In this document: positions 61,372-64,000 of the stretch, in pieces
Layout of the letters: every line of letters starts with the position of its first letter
How positions within the stretch are numbered: position 1 is the stretch's first letter
Assembly: GCF_954871325.1 (NCBI RefSeq)
Contig: NC_088775.1
Coordinates: forward strand, 83,615,561 to 83,679,560
Source: Gordionus sp. m RMFG-2023
Lineage: Eukaryota; Nematomorpha; Gordioida; Chordodea; Parachordodidae
Direction: 5' to 3'
DNA length: 64,000 nt
Program-made: the position numbers and the translations under genes
The notes under the pieces: model-generated
Seen by the model: the letters and a program-made list of their open reading frames with translations, nothing else
What the model was told of the DNA's origin: nothing
Databases searched by the model: none

Positions 61372-61509
61372 TAGACGTAATCAACGCGACTAGGCCACAG
61401 ACGCTTTCCAAAAATCATGATTTTTCAATTGGTAGTGCCTATCCAAATGAAAAATAAACAAAATTCAAATTTGATAGGTAATACTTTAAGGTAGTAAGCA
61501 TCATTAACC
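61078..61509. repeat. Inverted-repeat element, family I, hosting a SINE-like unit
   Basis: Left arm GGTAAATGATGCTTATTACC then AGTACCTA; right arm the inverse of GGTTAATGATGCTTACTACC then GTATTACCTA. The arms extend at least 30 bases. The tRNA-like unit described below sits inside and probably inserted later. Confidence 0.55.
61299..61405 (-). repeat. tRNA-like SINE head containing an 18S rRNA fragment
   Basis: On the - strand: an A-box-like TGGCCTAGTCG (61387-61397), then 53 bases (61387 down to 61335) matching the 3' region of eukaryotic 18S rRNA, including TTTGTACACACCGCCCGTCG and CTACTACCGATT, then CTTACCAATCC and a B-box T-arm ATGGGTTCGAATCCC (near 61313-61301). The tRNA part from D-loop to anticodon stem is replaced by rRNA. 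It cannot be a working tRNA. The sequence continuing toward 61190 (TGGTGGTTCCATCCTTGGGG) may be the SINE body. Seen directly; the origin by template switching is inference. Confidence 0.7.
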
Positions 61510-61962
61510 TATTTATTTTGTATTATATATAGTTACAAAAAGTTAACGAATCGTATTTTTTGATATTTTTGATTTAGACTGTAAAATATTATGTTTGTTA
61601 GAGAAAATATTTCGAATTTTTAGGTAAAATTTGATCAAATTCATAGATCAAAAATCTATAAAAAAATTTTGTTTTTGAAAGAGCATTTTAAACTCTGGTA
61701 AAAGATAATTTAGGACAATAGCATTTTAAATCCATTTATACTTTATAAAAATAAAAGTTTTTATCCGCATTGAGGCCGTGTCAACAAGCTCGATTTATTT
61801 CAATAGCTATCCATATAAGCTTTTTATAAACAGCCTAAAAAGAGACTATTATCATTTAAACTACAGGTCTTCGTTATACCGAAAAAAAATAATAGTAATT
61901 AACAAATATATAATATGTAACAAACTTAAAACAAACCAGAATAGGAGGGGCATCATATAACT

Positions 61963-62145
61963 CAGAGACCTGCAGAGGTACCATATACACGGCCCGGCCG
62001 GGATTTTTTTTTTCAATTTTTTTACGGCCCGGCCCGGATTTTTTAAAATATATTTTATTTATTTTTGATTTTTATAGCTAATAATGGCGATTTCAGATAT
62101 TTGGTAAATATACGGCCCGGATCGGGATTAGGGCTCAAGTCTCTG
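61963..62145. repeat. hAT-like MITE, family C
   Basis: Ends CAGAGACCTGCA and the inverse of CAGAGACTTGAGCC, with ACGGCCCGGCCGGG, ACGGCCCGGCCCGG and CCCGGATCGGG inside. The flanks do not match. Confidence 0.55.
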
Positions 62146-62884
62146 AACTTAAAGGTTAATAAGCCTAGGCTAAATAAAAATAAGTTTTAAAAATAATTCG
62201 ACCGATGAAGACGGCTGAATCAGGAATTTACAAAATAAAAAAAACATGAATATTTTAAATATGTAAAACATTTCTTACTTGATTCATGGGTCTTACAAAA
62301 AAAGAAAAAATTTCTTAAAATTTGTTTCGGATAAACGAGAAAAAAATTAGATTTTATATTTTGTTTAAAATTTGAAAAACGTTTTTTATATTTTATAAAA
62401 TAACCCTATTATTTTTATCTTGTATACATTTTTATTATTTGGCGGTGTCATAATGATGTTTTTTTAATAATTAAAAAAAGTGTAGTTTTTAGGAAGATTA
62501 AAGGTCTTAACCCCCAGCAGATAAATTTTTTTTAAAAAGCGATAACCTTTAAAATTGAAAAATTGAAAAATAAAAATTGGATTAAGTTTGACAAACGTTA
62601 AATTATATATAATTAATAATGAAAATTTATTGTTATATCAATTTTTCCTTTCTTTTTCTTATTTGAAATCGAAACAAAAATACCGAAATTAATCCTACTT
62701 TAACCCCCGGGGGTTGCTAGAGATGTATATTCATCTTTTTTTTAAAAAGTACGAATTTGTATGGGTATGTTAGTGAAAGATATACAATATTTGTGACTTC
62801 GTGTCTGGTAACTTTGACTCCACCCTCTCCCATTTTTTAAGCATTCACCAAGTGGGATTTAATCAAATAATAAAATAATATTTT

Positions 62885-63281
62885 AGCTAGGATGTCCAAA
62901 CTTTTGTACCATCTATGATCAAAATCTTCGGTCTTGTGTAATATTTTTCCGGATAAAATATCGAATCAGCCGTTTTTAAAAATCACTAGATACAGTTAGC
63001 CCTCACATGAGAAATTTATTAACACATTGAGGCTCTTACCTTTATAAAGAAAAATATCCAATATTATAATTTTAATTTATTTTATGTATTACAATCATTA
63101 TATATTATTTTATTAATTGATATTGATATTTAATTTGATTTTTTTACTTTTTTAAAAAATAAAGATACATAGTTTGCTATACAGAAAATTTAATATAGGC
63201 TTGCGTAATATTTTTCTGGATAAAATATTGTGATTTGCCTTTTTTTAAAATATCGGCTTAAATCGCGTTTAACAACACTAT
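62885..63281. repeat. Two partial hAT-like MITEs, family A
   Basis: The first (62885-62995) has GATGTCCAAACTTTTGTACC and TCAGCCGTTTTTAAAAATC. The second (63185-63281) has GGCTTGCGTAATATTTTTCT and ends CGCGTTTAACAACACTA. Both lack left ends. Confidence 0.5.
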
Positions 63282-63789
63282 TCATAATTAAACTCTAGTT
63301 TTTTTAATATTAAAAATATTAGATTTAGATCTTTAACTTGTTAATTAAAGGCGCGACATCATCACTTAATTTCGGGTTTAAATGATTTTAAAACTAAAAT
63401 CCAATGTTATATAATTTAAAATAAACCAAAAAAAATTATTTTTATTTTATAATTTATATAATTTGTAAATGATAAATGATAAATAATGATTATCGAATAA
63501 TTATAATTAATTTATAATATAAATTAAGATCGTTTTTTTTAAAAAAAAAATACCCTTGTAGAAAAATCAAAATTAAATGCCAAATAAAAAAAATGAATGA
63601 CTTTCAAATCGCTTATCGAACTTATAATAAACTCGTACATAAATCAGTTCGATTTGAATTAATTATTATGAACAATCGAAATATTTTTATCAAAACTTAT
63701 AAACTCGGGGCTTAAATTAAAAAAAAAAATTGATTATTCAGAATGAATAAAAGTTTGGAAAATATTGGTTTTCAAAATAAAATAAATCT

Positions 63790-64000
63790 ATATCGGGTCG
63801 GGCCTTATTTTAATTTTTTTTTAAATATACCTGAGGCGAGTCTAAAAATTTTTTAAAAAAAAATATACCCTGGCTGATTTATATTTTAAAATAAAATATT
63901 TTAAATCACCCGTTATTATCTATAAAAATTAAAAATAGATAAAATATATTTAGGACCGGGCCTGAAAATATAAAACCCGGGCCAGGGCAATGCGAATGGT
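63790..64000. repeat. GGCCCGG-type repeat running off the window
   Basis: Contains TCGGGTCGGGCC, GGACCGGGCCTG and ACCCGGGCCAGG blocks separated by AT-rich sequence, as in family C. The right border lies outside the window. Confidence 0.4.

Noticed and set aside
61299-61405. A functional tRNA gene, or an intact rRNA gene
   Set aside because: The tRNA-like part lacks a continuous D-arm/anticodon region, and the rRNA match is only about 53 bases.

Overview
The window is nuclear DNA from an animal. It is very AT-rich, its genes are split by GT-AG introns, and it is packed with short inverted-repeat transposons. No bacterial, organellar or viral gene order is visible, and I saw no LTR, retroviral or Polinton-like element. 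The phylum cannot be assigned from this sequence alone. Asn-rich low-complexity protein stretches, long insertions inside conserved domains and the AT bias suggest a fast-evolving invertebrate.

Layout on the + strand. (1) Positions 34-6932 hold the 3' part of a WD40-repeat gene that best fits the TFIIIC subunit GTF3C2 (TFIIIC110). Nine exons join in phase and the 5' end lies outside the window. (2) Positions 6933-14643 are mostly gene-free DNA with transposon relics and one weak two-exon micro-gene candidate. (3) Positions 14644-50207 hold one very large gene for a CHD6/7/8/9-class (Kismet-like) chromodomain helicase. I could place 41 exons in consistent phase, giving about 4222 residues. Its order is: Asn/Pro/Ser-rich N-terminus, basic linker, chromodomain 1, chromodomain 2, SNF2 ATPase, SANT/SLIDE region, Pro/Phe-rich C-terminus. 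Both chromodomains and the SANT domain carry long inserted linkers, which is the most striking feature of the window. (4) Positions 50208-53190 are repeats only. (5) Positions 53191-55953 hold a five-exon gene for a small secreted protein with two fibronectin-III-like folds. (6) Positions 55954-59660 are gene-poor. (7) On the - strand, 60380-59661 is the last exon of a secreted protein with about 19 five-residue repeats and basic cleavage-like sites. (8) The right end holds several transposons and an unusual SINE-like unit in which an 18S rRNA fragment sits inside a tRNA-like sequence.

The two large genes act in transcription: TFIIIC recruits RNA polymerase III, and CHD7-class remodellers slide nucleosomes at enhancers. 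Nothing in the sequence shows they are co-regulated. The two small genes at the right are secreted and unrelated to them. The mobile fraction is dominated by non-autonomous DNA transposons: several hAT-like families with 8-bp target duplications and TAGNG/CAGNG ends, a hairpin family with CCCTGC ends, and others. One nested pair gives a relative insertion order.
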